From positions 47,419 through 111,418 of the forward strand of contig JAVTVY010025076.1 of the NCBI GenBank assembly GCA_036873755.1: 64,000 bases of DNA. The letters run 5' to 3'. This DNA comes from Hanleya hanleyi. Lineage: Eukaryota; Mollusca; Polyplacophora; Lepidopleurida; Hanleyidae. The position numbers were made by a program, and so were the translations under genes. Below, piece by piece: positions 52,770-64,000 of the stretch. Below the pieces are notes generated by a model. That model worked only from the letters and a program-made list of their open reading frames with translations. It had not been told where the DNA came from and ran no database searches. How positions within the stretch are numbered: position 1 is the first letter of the stretch; the number at the start of each line of letters is the position of its first letter.

Positions 52770-54143
52770 CAATCGATGTACCAATACGCCGGATGGTGCC
52801 CATGCCAATCGTGTTACCTGTAGAATGGAATAGGTCAGCCAGAGTCTCAGATCTGGTAGCCAACTGGAGAGACAGTCCCAAACTTACATGCTTTGGTGTA
52901 GGCTTCCGGTTTTTAGAAACGGCATACACGATATCTTGAGCCAAGTTACACATTACACCTTTTCGTGATTGATCCCGACTGGTTTCATCCACATCTTCCT
53001 CCAGTACTGGTGCCCCCCCCCCATCAGCACGCCATTGAACAAATACAGACTCTCTGAAATTACCATCTCCACATGTTCCTGGTCATTTTCTGTAAAGGTA
53101 GATGTGTGGCCGGGGGTATTATCTAAATCCATTATTATTTCCATGGCGCTATGAATTAGATCATACAGGCTGTTGTCGTGTCCTTTAGATATATTTAGGA
53201 GTTCAACATCATCTTCAGACTCCGATGACAGGCTCGATGTTGCAAGATTCCTTGCTATGACAAACTCCGATTGCTCGCCGGGATACATCAGAAGACACGA
53301 TTGTGGATCCAACGGAGGCACGAAACTGGTCTTCCAACCAATAAGTTTACTGACGTCATCGTAGAAAGATTGTCGTCTCGACAGATACCGAGATGGTGGG
53401 GTGGTGGTTTCTGCTTCACACACCCGCTGGTACTTCTTCCAAACTTCCCCCCATGTCGTAGACATGACCCAGAGATAATCCAGCCTGCACTTCCAAACAA
53501 AGTTTCTCCAATACCTTGTCAGTCGCGCTCTCTGTGGACTCTTTTTGTTGCGCTTTCACCATGCGTCGCTCAAACTCAACCCAACATTTCAAATGATATT
53601 TCCCGTCAGCTGCCACAAGGTCAACATCATTAGCCAGCCGGGCTCTCATCGTTAGATCATGTTTAGCTAGTGACAAAATTTTACCGGACAGCGACATTGT
53701 AGCCACATTCCGACCGTCATGATGCTGACAAAAAAAACATTGTCCTGGATTCATCTGAAGGGACCTGCGACATGACGTGCGTGATGATGTTTCACCAGAT
53801 GGTTCACCTCCACCACCTGAAGTTGAGCTCTGTTTCTGCCTCAGACGACTCAGTCGATTATCAGACGTAAAGTTACAATAACAAGACTTGTGCCAATGCA
53901 TCTCGCTTGAATTCCATTGTGTCTCAGAAATTTTACTCAAATTATCCAGAAAGATTGCTGAGCTGGTGTCCTGTAACTTTCGTCTTGTCGCAATCACCTC
54001 GGAAATCCGAGCTTTTCCTCCAAATAACCGGTTTGCAAGCACTCAACTTTCTTCTCCTGGCAAAACAGGCACACTGTCAGAGCTAACCATTCTGTGTTCT
54101 TCCTCTTCAATACCTTCACAGGCTTAACTCCAGGTCTCGTCAT
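52770..54143 (-). pseudogene. Zinc-finger-type repeat ORF, central copy (best preserved)
   Basis: From ATG 54,143: VCLFCQEKK, SSEMHWHKSCYCNFTS, PGQCFFCQHHDGRN, an ARLANDVDLVAADGKYHLKC block and WVEFERRMVKAQQK, then an acidic region and TPKHVSLGLSLQLATRSETL with DLFHSTGNTIGMGTIRRI. Paired Cys/His suggest zinc-binding modules. Frame changes lie near 54,020, 53,450 and 52,980. Similar proteins of unknown function are common in repeats of molluscs and cnidarians (from memory, unnamed). No transposase motif is seen. Confidence 0.65.
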
Positions 54144-54631
54144 TTTCTCTGATACTGTGCTTTAGACACTGTGAATGTATCAAAGTAAGAAAAGGCTCAG
54201 CATTAAGAGAATATGAAGACGCCTTTACACTGCTCAATTTTAGTTGTATTCCCATCATTAGTTTTAAATAGCAAACATGTTGGATCAACCACGACAGAAC
54301 AGGGCACGTGTTCTGACTAGAAAATCCGGATGAAAATGTGCGTTTCTGTAATAAAGAAGATAATTGCCTTTATATACTACGAATCTCCATGTATTTCAAT
54401 GTAATTTTCAACTTATATTAAACTTCTAACTATTTAAAAACATCCAATACTCACAAGTATATACATTTTAGAAAAGCCAACAGCTAGTAGACTAGTGTAA
54501 TACATTATTCTAAAAATGCTATATTTGGCCATCTGTGGTCAGCTGACCGCTATGTCCGAAAGATGCAGATATATACATGTCTGTTGGTCCTATGTTGTAG
54601 AACATGGCTTGTGATATTCATGTAGCAAGCA

Positions 54632-55943
54632 ATATTCAATGCCAATCGTGCTACCTGCAGAATGAAATAGATCAACCAGTGTCTCGGATCTGGTAGCCTG
54701 ATGGAGAGACAGTCACAAACTTATATGCTTTGGCGTAAGCGTCCGATTTTTAGAAACTGCATACACGATATCTTGAGCCAAGTTACAATTGCACCTTTTG
54801 TGATTGTGACTGATTTCATCCACATCTTGCTCCAGTACTGGTGTCCCCCCCCCCCCATCAGCACGCCAATGAACAAATATAGAGTATCTGAAATTACCAT
54901 CTCCACATGTTCCTGGTCAATTTCTGTCCAGGCAGATGTGTGGCCGGGGGTATTATCTAAATCCATTCTTATTTCCATGGCACTATGAATTAGCTCATGC
55001 AGGCTGTTGTCGTGTCCTTTAGATATATTTGGGAGTTCAACATCATCTTCAGACTCCGATGACAGGCTCGATGTTGCAAGATTTCTTGCTATGACAAACT
55101 CCGATTGCTCGCCGGGATACATCAGAAGACACGATTGTGGATCCAACGGAGGCACGAAACTGGCCTTCCAACCAATAAGTTTAGTGACGTCTTCGTAGAA
55201 AGATTGCCGTCTCGACAGATACCGAGATGGTGGGGTGGTAGTTTCTGCTTAACAAACCCGTTGGTACTTCTTCCAAACTTCCTCCATGTCGTCGACATGA
55301 CCCAGACTTAATCCAGTCTGCATTTCCAAACAGATTCTCCAATACCTTGTCAGTCGCGATCTCTGTGGACTCTTTTTGTTGTGCTTTCACCATGCTTCGC
55401 TCAAACTCAACCCAACATTTCAAATGATATCTTCCTTCAGCTGCCACTAGGTCAACAACATTTAGCTAGTGACAAAATTTTACCGGACATCGACATTGTA
55501 GCCACATTGTGCATTTTCCGACCGTCATGGTGCTGACAAAACATACATTGTCCTGGATCCATCTGAAGGAACCTGCGATATGACGTGCGTGATGATGTTT
55601 CACCAGATGATTCACCTCCACCGCCTGATGTTGAGCGCTGTTTCTGCCTCAGACGACTCAGTCGATCTTCAGACGTAAGTTACAATAACAAGACTTGTGT
55701 CAATGCATCTCGGTTGAATTTCATTGTGTCTCAGAAATTTTACTCATATTATCCAGAAAGGTTCCTGAGCTGGTGTCCTTTACCTTTCGTCTTGTCGCAA
55801 TCACTTCGAGCTTTTCCTCCAAATGAACCGGTTTGCAAGCGTTCAACTTTCTTCTCCTGGCAAAACAGGCACACCGTCAAATCTAAACCTTCTGTGTTCT
55901 TCCTCTTCAATACCTTCACAGGCTTGACTCCAGGTCTCGTCAT
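54632..55943 (-). pseudogene. Zinc-finger-type repeat ORF, copy 3 (in right arm)
   Basis: Nearly identical to copy 1 and sharing its frame breaks, so the breaks predate the arm duplication or the arms are homogenised. Confidence 0.7.
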
Positions 55944-56876
55944 TTTCTCTGATACTGTGCTTTAGACCCTGTGAATGTATCAAAGTAAGAAAAGGCTCAG
56001 CATTAAGAGAATATGAAGACGCCTTTACACTGCTCAATTTTATTTTTATTCCGATTATTAGTTATAATTAGCAAACATTAATCCTTAGAAAATGGATTAA
56101 CCACGACAGGACAGGGCACGTGTTCTGACTAGGAAATCCGGATGGAAATGTGCGTTTCTGTAATAAAGAAGATAATTGCCTTTATATACTACGAAACTCC
56201 ATGTATTTCAATGTGATTTTTAACTTATATTAAACTTCTAACTATTTAAAACATCCAATACTCACAAGTATATACATTTTAGGAAAGCCAACAGTTAGTA
56301 GACTAGTGTAACACATTATTCTAAAAATGCTATATTTGGCCACATATGGTCAGCTGACCGCTATGTCCGAAAGATGCAGATATATACATGTCTGTTGGTC
56401 CTATGTTGTAGAACATGGCTTGTGATATTCATGTAGCATGGAATTTGTAGTGTGAACTGTTTTGCCAGTGTGGTGAGATGCATAGAAAAACCATTATCTT
56501 CCTCGATCAGGTCGTTTCCAGAAATTCAGAGAAAAATGCATTTTTATGTCACTAACCCCTATATATTTTAATGTAATTTTCAAATTATAAGAAGCTTCTG
56601 GTTCATTAAAAACACTCCCTCGCCCACAAGTATCATATTTTCGGAAGGCGCAAGTTTTGTAGATTCAAATAGGACATTGTTGTAAAATGGCCAAATTTGA
56701 CCCCCAGTGGTCAAAACTGACCACTGTGTCCGAAAAAAAGCATATTTGGGCTTGGCATGCGGCCCTATCGTGTAGAGCATAAACTGAAGTACTCATCCAG
56801 TATGGTTGCCGGCTTCTAACAAAGAATGCCATCGGGACGTTTTTTAAGCACTTTTAAGCAGGTTGGCCGGCCGACT
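54632..56876 (-). mobile_element. Right arm of large inverted repeat
   Basis: Ends ggccggccgact and mirrors the left arm. It carries its own broken ORF copy (ATG 55,943 down to about 54,632). The central copy's upstream flank (54,240-54,625) also matches part of both arms, so three copies are present: one plus and two minus. Confidence 0.85.
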
Positions 56877-56924
56877 ATATATTGTTAGTTCATATTAGCT
56901 CGACTTCGTATATAAAACATACGT

Positions 56925-57238
56925 GTGAATATTTAGATGTGAATGAATAGATGTGGATATGTAGATGTGAATATTTAGATGTGAATGAATAGATGTGGAT
57001 ATGTAGATGTGAATATTTAGATGTGAATGAGTAGATGTGGATATGTAGATGTGAATATTTAGATGTGAATGAGTAGATGTGGATATGTAGATGTGAATAT
57101 TTAGATGTGAATGAGTAGATGTGGATATGTAGATGTGAATATTTAGATGTGAATGAGTAGATGTGGATATGTAGATGCGGATGTGTAAACGTGGATATGT
57201 AAATGTGAACGTACATAGATTTGGATGTCTAGATGTAG
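56925..57238. repeat. 14-bp / 42-bp satellite
   Basis: agatgtgaatattt, agatgtgaatgagt and agatgtggatatgt alternate, giving a 42-bp higher-order unit repeated about seven times. The long minus frame of HIYSFTSKYSHL repeats is a by-product. Confidence 0.88.
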
Positions 57239-57504
57239 ATGTCTATACATTTTATATATTTCTCAACTGAATATTCTTGATATACTTCATTATCAACTTT
57301 TGCCCATTCAAGTTGCCGAAGCAGCGCATATTTTCCAGTTGCCTATTTCCAGGATAATGGTTTTCTCTGTTCCCCTTCTAGTGGCTCCCTTAACTGATTG
57401 GCCTTTAGCAAAATGTTGCTGCGGATATAATCATCTATCGTACCATGGCAATTGGAGCGATATACAAATGAATCACGTAGTTGTAAGATTTATGATATGA
57501 CCTA

Positions 57505-57800
57505 TTTTCCATTGCTGGAATGACTTTTGCTTGGCTATATCACCCTATTAATTTTCGTCATAACCTTGTCTTGCTATGGTCTTGTCCTCTCCTCAATATC
57601 TTCACGATGTTCCTCCTATATAGGACGACGAAATATCTCTTTCCACGCAAAAATCCTTCGAAAGGCCCAATTTTCCATTGATGGATGCTTGGCTATATCA
57701 CACGATTAAACTTCGTCATAAGCTCGTCTTGCTGTTATTTCCTCTCTTCAATATCGTCACGATGTTCCTTCTTTATAGGATGACGAAAATCTATTTCCCG
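57505..57800. repeat. Tandem duplication of about 160 bp
   Basis: cttggctatatcac...cgtcataa-ct-gtcttgct...caatatc-tcacgatgttcct and the ggacgacgaaat-tctatttcc block occur twice. Confidence 0.6.
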
Positions 57801-58329
57801 CATTATATTTAGCCCTCCTGCAGACAATTTTACACACTATTTACCTCTGCAATACACAATAACCAACCGGTCAATCGACAGTCAGCGGGGGACGCTACAA
57901 TCTGTTTGATATTCACACCTCTGCAAGTGATAAAGACAGTGACATGAAATAAATATATTCAATCCTAAAATTACACTTTACAGAAGTCGAACTTCAAATT
58001 GCTTTTATTCACCGGAAGCAAGGTCTAACGTTGAATACTGAAACGGTATAATAACAAGCAGCCAGAGGATGCTAGGTCCCCCGCCAAAATGGCAGCAATA
58101 TTTATAAGCGCTGTCGGTTTCAGAAGATATTCATGAGGATGGCAACAGCTACTTCACAGGCGTAAGAAGCAGAGGGGTCTTTCCACCTTCCCAGGTTTTG
58201 AGATCAACTCCGAATGGCTGACTGAATGTTGATTGCTACTGTAATATATTTTCTTTACCATGTAGCATGAAAATTATGTAACCGAAATGCAACCCCAAGA
58301 GACAATTCATGGCATATTATCTGCAAACT

Positions 58330-60120
58330 AAATTTGACAAGAATATGAAGGCATCCTCAACCTATTGCCCAGAAACCAAATTTAGACTTTGCCACAAGGA
58401 GTCACCACCTGTAGGTGCAAACAGGCAAAACACAATCCCAAATGACATCTCATGTCATGGTATCGGCATATGAACTTTGAGACTCTGAAGAGGGGTCCTC
58501 AAGTTATTGCCGGTACTAGATGCCCACCGGTGTTCATGTTATTTGGGGCGGGTCACATATGAATACAAAATTTGAGAATAATCTGATGAGCAGTTGCCAA
58601 ATTATTGCCCGGAAACAAATTTTTCCACCAGGAGACGCCACCTGTAGGCAGAAGCGGGAAAAATACAATCCCAAGAAACATGGTATCGTGGGGACATCTG
58701 CATACCAAATTTGAGAAGAATCCGATGAGGGTCCTCAAGTTATTGCCCAGAAACCAAATTTAGATTTTGACACCAGGTGACGCCACCTCTAGGCGCAAGT
58801 CAGTGAAATGCATTATCAAGCGACATCTTATGTCACGGTACATTCATACAAAATTTGAGAAGAATCCGATGGTCAGTTCTCAAGTTATTACCCGGAAACG
58901 AATTTGTGATGTTGCCACCAGGTGGCGCCACCTGTGAGTGCAAGTGAGCGAAAGGCAATCCCAAGCAACAGCTCCTGGCATGGTAAATGCATGCCAAATT
59001 TGAGAAGAATCCGATGAGCCGCAACGTTTCTCATGTTACCCAGAAAGGTACATATGTAGGATATTTCAAAGAAATTCGACCAAGTGTTTCTAAGTTATCA
59101 CTTGCAGCATGGAATAATGGAATGAACTCTAGTGGCGCCACCTCCGGGTGGATTTTGCTGAAACGCATCACCAACGGTGTTTTGTCGCAGGGAATGCATT
59201 TACCAAATTTCGAAGAAATCCGACAAATTGTTCGAAAGTTATCGCTCGCGAAGGATTTGAACAAACATGAACGGACATGCATTAAAGATTGGAACAAGAC
59301 CCAGTGGCGCCACCTACAGGCGGATCTTGCTGAAACGTAATACCAGCGACGTCTTGTCGCAAAGAATGCAGATGCCAAATTTCGGAGGAATCCGACAAAG
59401 CATTTAGGAGTTATCGCTTATGAAGCATTTGCAAACATACGGACATGCATTAAAGATTGGAACAAGACCCAGTGGCGCCACCTACAGGCGGATCTTGCTG
59501 AAACGTAATACCAACAGACGTCTTGTCGCAAAGAATGTAGATGCCAAATTTCGGAGGAATCCGACAAAGCATTTAGGAGTTATCGCTTATGAAGCATTTG
59601 CACGAACATGCACTAAAGATTGGAACAAGACCCAGTGGCGCCACCTACAGGCGGATCTTGCTGAAACGTAATACCAACAGACGTCTTGTCGCAAAGAATG
59701 CAGATGCCAAATTTCGGAGGAATCCGACAAAGCATTTAGGAGTTATCGCTTACGAAGTATTTGCACGGACATGCACTAAAGATTGGAACAAGACCCAGTG
59801 GCGCCACCTACACGCGGATCTTGCTGAAACGTAATACCAAGAGACGTCTTGTCGCAAAGAATGCAGATGCCAAATTTCGGAGCAATCCGACAAAGCATTT
59901 AGAAGTTATTGCTTACGAAGTATTTGCACGGACATGTCCGTGCATGCACGGACACATAGAAGCAAGACCCCAGTGGCGCCACCTACAGGCGGATCTTGCT
60001 GAAACGTAATACCAAGAGACGTCTTGTCGCTAAGAATGCAGATGCCAAATTTCGGAGGAATCCGACAAAGCATTTAGAAGTTATTGCTTACGAAGTATTT
60101 GCACGGACACATAGAAGCAA
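58330..60120 (+). repeat. About 165-bp satellite with CTCF-like motif, roughly ten units
   Basis: The youngest units carry agtggcgccacctacaggcg at 59,303, 59,471, 59,634, 59,798 and 59,972 (spacing 163-174). Older diverged units from 58,390 carry gccaccaggtggcgccacct-type blocks at about 58,393, 58,625, 58,768, 58,914 and 59,135. Repetitive plus frames across units are by-products. Confidence 0.85.
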
Positions 60121-61500
60121 GAACCATTTTAAAGTCCCCGGCCGCGTTGCGGCGGGGGACAAAAAATGACCGTACACCAGTTAGTCGCATCTGACGATAA
60201 ACTGTCGATAAGATGATCTGGGGATTGCACAATGACACCCCCGGTCCACAACGGTAGCCAAACGAGGCTTCATTCATATGATCTAATTGTGACTCTGTTG
60301 ATGTTAATAATTTTGTTCTATATACTCCTCGATTTGTACAAGTTTTTCAGTGCTCTGGGTCTATGAACTGTCGACGTAACACTTCCATGTACATTTTACT
60401 TTAGTCTTTGATGTTCCTGAGTAATTGGTTTACGGTCGACAAATAAATGCCCACAAGGCGAAGGAGAGATGTCATCCTCGTACGTTATCATAAAGTAGTC
60501 GATTCGCCCTAGGATAAATACGTAGACCTACTAATGACATTTTACTGCAATAATATATGGCAAAATAAACCTATAACGGTTCACACGAAATCAATATCCC
60601 AGTATCACGAGTATTCGGCGATATGGGCGATATAACGGGACACTTTCACATAAGAGCAAGTTTTTAAAATCGGTCCCAGAGAGTAATCAGTTCAGCATAA
60701 AGGTATTTGAAACGATGAATAAAAATTATGGCTAGTATTCGGTCATCAACATATTTCGTACCTTTAAATTTTTAATTAATTTTGATATCTGAGATGGTTT
60801 CTTTTGAGGAGGTTGAACCGAGACTAATTAAAGCAGACAGAACAGTTCTGGCGACGAATACCGTAAGTTAATATTTCAACTAGCTGTTCCATCTGATGAT
60901 AAATGTATATTCTGAAAATCTGATGAAGAGAGAAAAAGCTTTTGTCGTTTATATTTGCCGACAATGATATTTTGCTGGCATCGAGTGAAATGCAGAGAAT
61001 ACTTGGTCTCACTAAATGGCGTTAGGGAATAAACCAACCAACATGATCCTGCTTGTTATGAGATTATAGATATTTATATGTAGAACCGGTAATAATCTGC
61101 TGAGCATCGCTGCGCTATGATACGGGATAGTAGATTTGTATGGTGAGTTGGGAATACCCATTTCAGGGGCTCAACTGACAATCCGCCTGTAAAGGAGATT
61201 AAAATAGTGACGATTGAATACAGCAATCCCAAGTTGTAGAGCGAACTATATCGAAACTTGATAGCCATCTTCGAAATGCGCGCGTTCGAGTTCCACATAT
61301 ATCCACAAAATGGAAACAGAAAGATTCACCATCAAGGGTTCTGCGATGATATCTAGAAAATCTATGAAGGGAGGAGGGAAACATTTAAGTAGTGTATAAT
61401 AAAGACATCATATCACTATCCCAACCGACTGAGCGACATCATCATATTCTACATCATATTCCATGAAGGTAGCGATTGTAACGCACCGATTATCTCTATA
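60121..61500. other. Stretch without recognised genes
   Basis: AT-rich, short frames only. Nothing repetitive or coding is recognised. Confidence 0.4.
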
Positions 61501-61510
61501 TGTACACATC

Positions 61511-61605
61511 ACGTCACATGACGTCACATCCGGTCACGTCACATCCGGGTCACAGGTCACATCCGGGTCAAAGGTCACTTCTGGTCACGTGACGGCCCAG
61601 CAATA
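61511..61605. repeat. GGTCA array, terminal-type sequence (third copy)
   Basis: gtcacatgacgtcac, ccgggtcacaggtcac, ccgggtcaaaggtcac and cacgtgacggcccagcaa match the 28.44-28.57 kb array in the same orientation. It lies 200 bases before the ATPase remnant. Confidence 0.6.
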
Positions 61606-61739
61606 AGACAACTTTTTTTGCTTGAAGAAGTACATAGCGCATCTAATAACTCAATCTACGAGTAATCACTATCCTAGTCAGAGGTTGATAAACAGATACT
61701 ATCATCACAAAAGATTGAAACTGCTATAAAACAATTAGA

Positions 61740-62340
61740 AATGGAATCTGAACGACATAATGTCGAGAAACCGCTCCTATCAGAAGCTGACGAGCCCACA
61801 CATTTGCGATGAAAGTCGCGGGACCTACTGGAAGTGGCAGAATGTGGATATACATATCCATGTGGATATACAATTTACTACGAGGACTCCAGAACCCTGG
61901 CCCGGCGAGAATCATCTACTATTATGGTGAAATTTTGCCAGTAGTTGAGGATATGGATCTGGGAGAATCCGGTATTAAATATGTAAAGGGTATAATCTTA
62001 AATTACGTAACTGGTGACCTTATGAAATTTCAGACCTATTTACCAAAGGGTTCTATCATGACACCGCATCTGTTGTTTATATAATACAAGACTTATTCGA
62101 TGAAGGTAAGGCCTCCAGATATATCGGGTTGACTTGTCATTATGTCGTTATTCATTGACCATACACTCAGGAATATCAAAGACCGAAACAAGATGTACTA
62201 TGCAGCGTTACATCGACAAATCATGTACCAACGGAGATCGAGTAAGCCGGAGGATTAACTACGAAAAGAACCCTGGTTTAAACGAAGCGAAAATAATGAG
62301 CCTCAATAGTCTCAGGATCAGATCGCATTTGTTGTGAGAA
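61740..62340 (+). pseudogene. Polinton-type packaging ATPase (FtsK/HerA family) remnant
   Basis: The frame from ATG 61,809 reads VAGPTGSGR, a Walker A-like loop in which the usual final Lys is Arg, then an 18-base local duplication (tggatatac twice) and YNLLRGLQNPGPARIIYYYG. Further parts in other frames read YIIQDLFDEGKASRYIGLTC and IKDRNKMYYAALHRQIMY. The order (P-loop, a QxLF-type block, then a basic RD-K block) is that of the genome-packaging ATPases of polintons. At least two frame changes and a deletion make it non-functional. No ATPase is present in copy B. Confidence 0.6.
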
Positions 62341-63041
62341 TCCATGTAAACGAAATAATTTTCTCATGATGAGAGTGAATGTGAGGATAGTATTGGTCAT
62401 CGAAGGAAGAGCATATTGATAACGTTGAAGAAAGGAAACAACAGTATATATGACGAGGTATATTGACGAAGATTAATCGGATGATATGGCTGAGCAAGAC
62501 TACATTCCAGGAAGAGAAAGAGACTGTGTCAATAGTTTGACAATTTCGGGATTCTATGTCATGATATCCCAATCTAGGCAGTCACATTTACACAGCAGCA
62601 TCTACATATCCACACGTTTTGGTACAAATATTAAAACTTCGTATATATTTATGAATGAAGTAGACTAAATATAAACGAACTATGTATGGAAAAGATTGTT
62701 ATTGTCTCTATTATGTTGAATAGTTATATAATCTTGTATATTCTAATATAATATGGAGTGTGCGTTCTTTTCTCTCCGTTGTTTGCCATATACGCTATCA
62801 TTAGAGTTGTTTCCCATTTTCCCTTCATGCTGATCATATTTGAACACGACCTTTCGTCTTTATCAATCGTCAAACAGAAAAATTAAAACAGAAATTATTA
62901 ATACTTGTTTAACACACATACGATAATGTCGGAAGATGATATGTACATAGTTCATCAGATCAATGCACAGAAATTTGATGTATTCGCGTGAGTTAGTGAA
63001 CGATAGAAGCATCATTTGAGCGGGTTCATCGCACCCAATTC
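62341..63041. other. Stretch without recognised genes
   Basis: Short frames only; it may include further decayed element sequence, but none is identifiable. Confidence 0.35.
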
Positions 63042-63284
63042 TACGGAGCCGTAAAAGAGACATCGGAGGTTTACTCCCAGTTAATAACTACGACCCGCAC
63101 TTATTAAGTGCGATCCGCACTTATTAAGTGCGATCCGCACCATTTAACTGCGCCCCTCAGTTATTAACTGCGACCCTCACTTATTAACTGGGGCCCGCAC
63201 TTATTAACTGCGACCCGCACTTACTAACTGCGACCCCTCAGTTAGTAAGTGTGGATCGGAGCATGTCTCTTTTACGGCTCCGTA
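63042..63284. mobile_element. Complete MITE with tandem interior
   Basis: TIRs acggagccgtaaaagagaca at 63,043-63,062 and the inverse at 63,264-63,283; direct repeat caattc(t) at 63,036-63,042 and 63,085-equivalent 63,285-63,291. The interior is eight to nine degenerate units of gcacttattaactgcgaccc, about 20 bp each. Confidence 0.75.
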
Positions 63285-63713
63285 CAATTCTGATAATACC
63301 TAATTTCAGGCTGGGATATAATATTCGTCATATTGTATCCCAGGCCCATGAAATTAAGTCAGCTGTATCAGGTTTTCATATAATGTTCCCATATAGCTCG
63401 GCTCTCTTCATGTGATACTTAGACAAACGCACTTTGTATAATCACACAGTACCAACAAATGTCCGACGTTAATTAACCCAACTTGAAATATAGAATCCGC
63501 CACCCTTGTATAGGTTGTCAATGAATTCGCGTCTCCCTTATTTTTTCGTCACAGCCGATGTATCGTTCCGGGGTCAAAATCCTATGAAGATGTATCCTCA
63601 TAGCGGACAAATTTCCTTTCCTATCTTTCCCATCCGTTTCAATACCAGGGTTAGCGAGATGATTCTGCCAAGCGATGTCTTTCTCGAGGTTAAAATTCAT
63701 TTTTTTGTGTGAT

Positions 63714-64000
63714 TGTCGTACACAGTATAAACAATGGTGACCGCTATCACCACAAAAATGCGACGACAGCATCACCATCAAATGGTGATGAGTTAGAGCC
63801 ATCACCATATTCCAAATCATCACCATTATATGATGACGGCCATCGGCATTTATTGTGGATGACCTGAAATCTGCAGTCATTGCTTGTCACCATTTATCGG
63901 TGAAGACCAGGCCCCATCACCAATAAATGGCGATGACCTGGAATCTACAGTCATTGCTCGTCGCCATTTATTGGTGATGACCAGGCCCCATCACCAATAA
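63714..64000. mobile_element. GTGATG-hairpin MITE, copy 2, cut by the window edge
   Basis: Starts tgtcgtacacagtataaac and continues with alternating catcacca / tggtgatg units and the core gatgacctgaaatctgcagt, matching the family at 35,519-35,863. The interior has duplicated atgacc-ggccccatcaccaa units. Its right end is outside the window. Confidence 0.55.

Noticed and set aside
56890..57216. 108-codon minus frame of HIYSFTSKYSHL repeats
   Set aside because: Direct translation of the 14/42-bp satellite, whose unit length is divisible by neither a domain nor a splice pattern; no start context or promoter.
59031..60009. Several plus frames (for example 59,420-59,671) that look like a repeated protein
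   Set aside because: They are the same frame of successive 165-bp satellite units, and the period is not constant modulo 3.

Overview
The window looks like nuclear DNA of a marine lophotrochozoan, probably a mollusc. Coding exons are small and separated by long AT-rich introns. There are tRNA-derived SINEs with the central domain common in molluscs, the dispersed 'acaaagggccataactct' repeat seen in bivalves and gastropods, and very many foldback elements and MITEs. The organism call is inference; no marker gene fixes the species.

Region 1 (1-27,435, minus strand) is one host gene read from eleven exons whose splice phases agree at nine of ten joins. It begins at 27,435, encodes a coiled-coil and low-complexity protein, and carries a CAP-Gly microtubule-binding domain in its last two visible exons; it runs off the left edge. 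The introns are filled with SINEs, MITEs, a transposon with hAT-like ends, RNase H and Penelope-like retroelement scraps and, in intron 1 (17.3-27.3 kb), a dense cluster of large inverted repeats.

Region 2 (about 28.4-46.6 kb) is a decayed block of Polinton/Maverick (adintovirus-like) large DNA transposon. It has two non-equivalent copies. The left one (A) keeps a protease 3' fragment, a tRNA-like gene and a nearly full-length, multiply broken protein-primed family B DNA polymerase. The right one (B) keeps a polymerase N-terminal fragment with zinc fingers, a divergent promoter region, a small unknown gene, a pair of unknown paralogues, an integrase, three small virion-type genes, the major capsid protein and an adenain-like protease, all with stops or frameshifts. 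Terminal-type sequences lie on both sides: NRF-1/CRE repeats in opposite orientation (28.97-29.3 and 45.78-46.6 kb), GC-rich inverted segments and arrays of GGTCA half-sites. A third remnant, with a packaging ATPase fragment, is at 61.5-62.3 kb.

Region 3 (46.6-64 kb) is repeat-rich. It has a 50-bp hairpin satellite, a short TATA-driven secreted-peptide gene start, a large inverted repeat with 2.2-kb arms holding broken copies of one zinc-finger-type ORF (50.5-56.9 kb), a 42-bp satellite, a roughly 165-bp satellite carrying CTCF-like motifs (58.3-60.1 kb), and two MITEs near the right edge. Apart from the CAP-Gly gene and perhaps the secreted peptide, nothing here looks like an intact host coding gene. 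The viral-type genes all look inactivated as read from this sequence.
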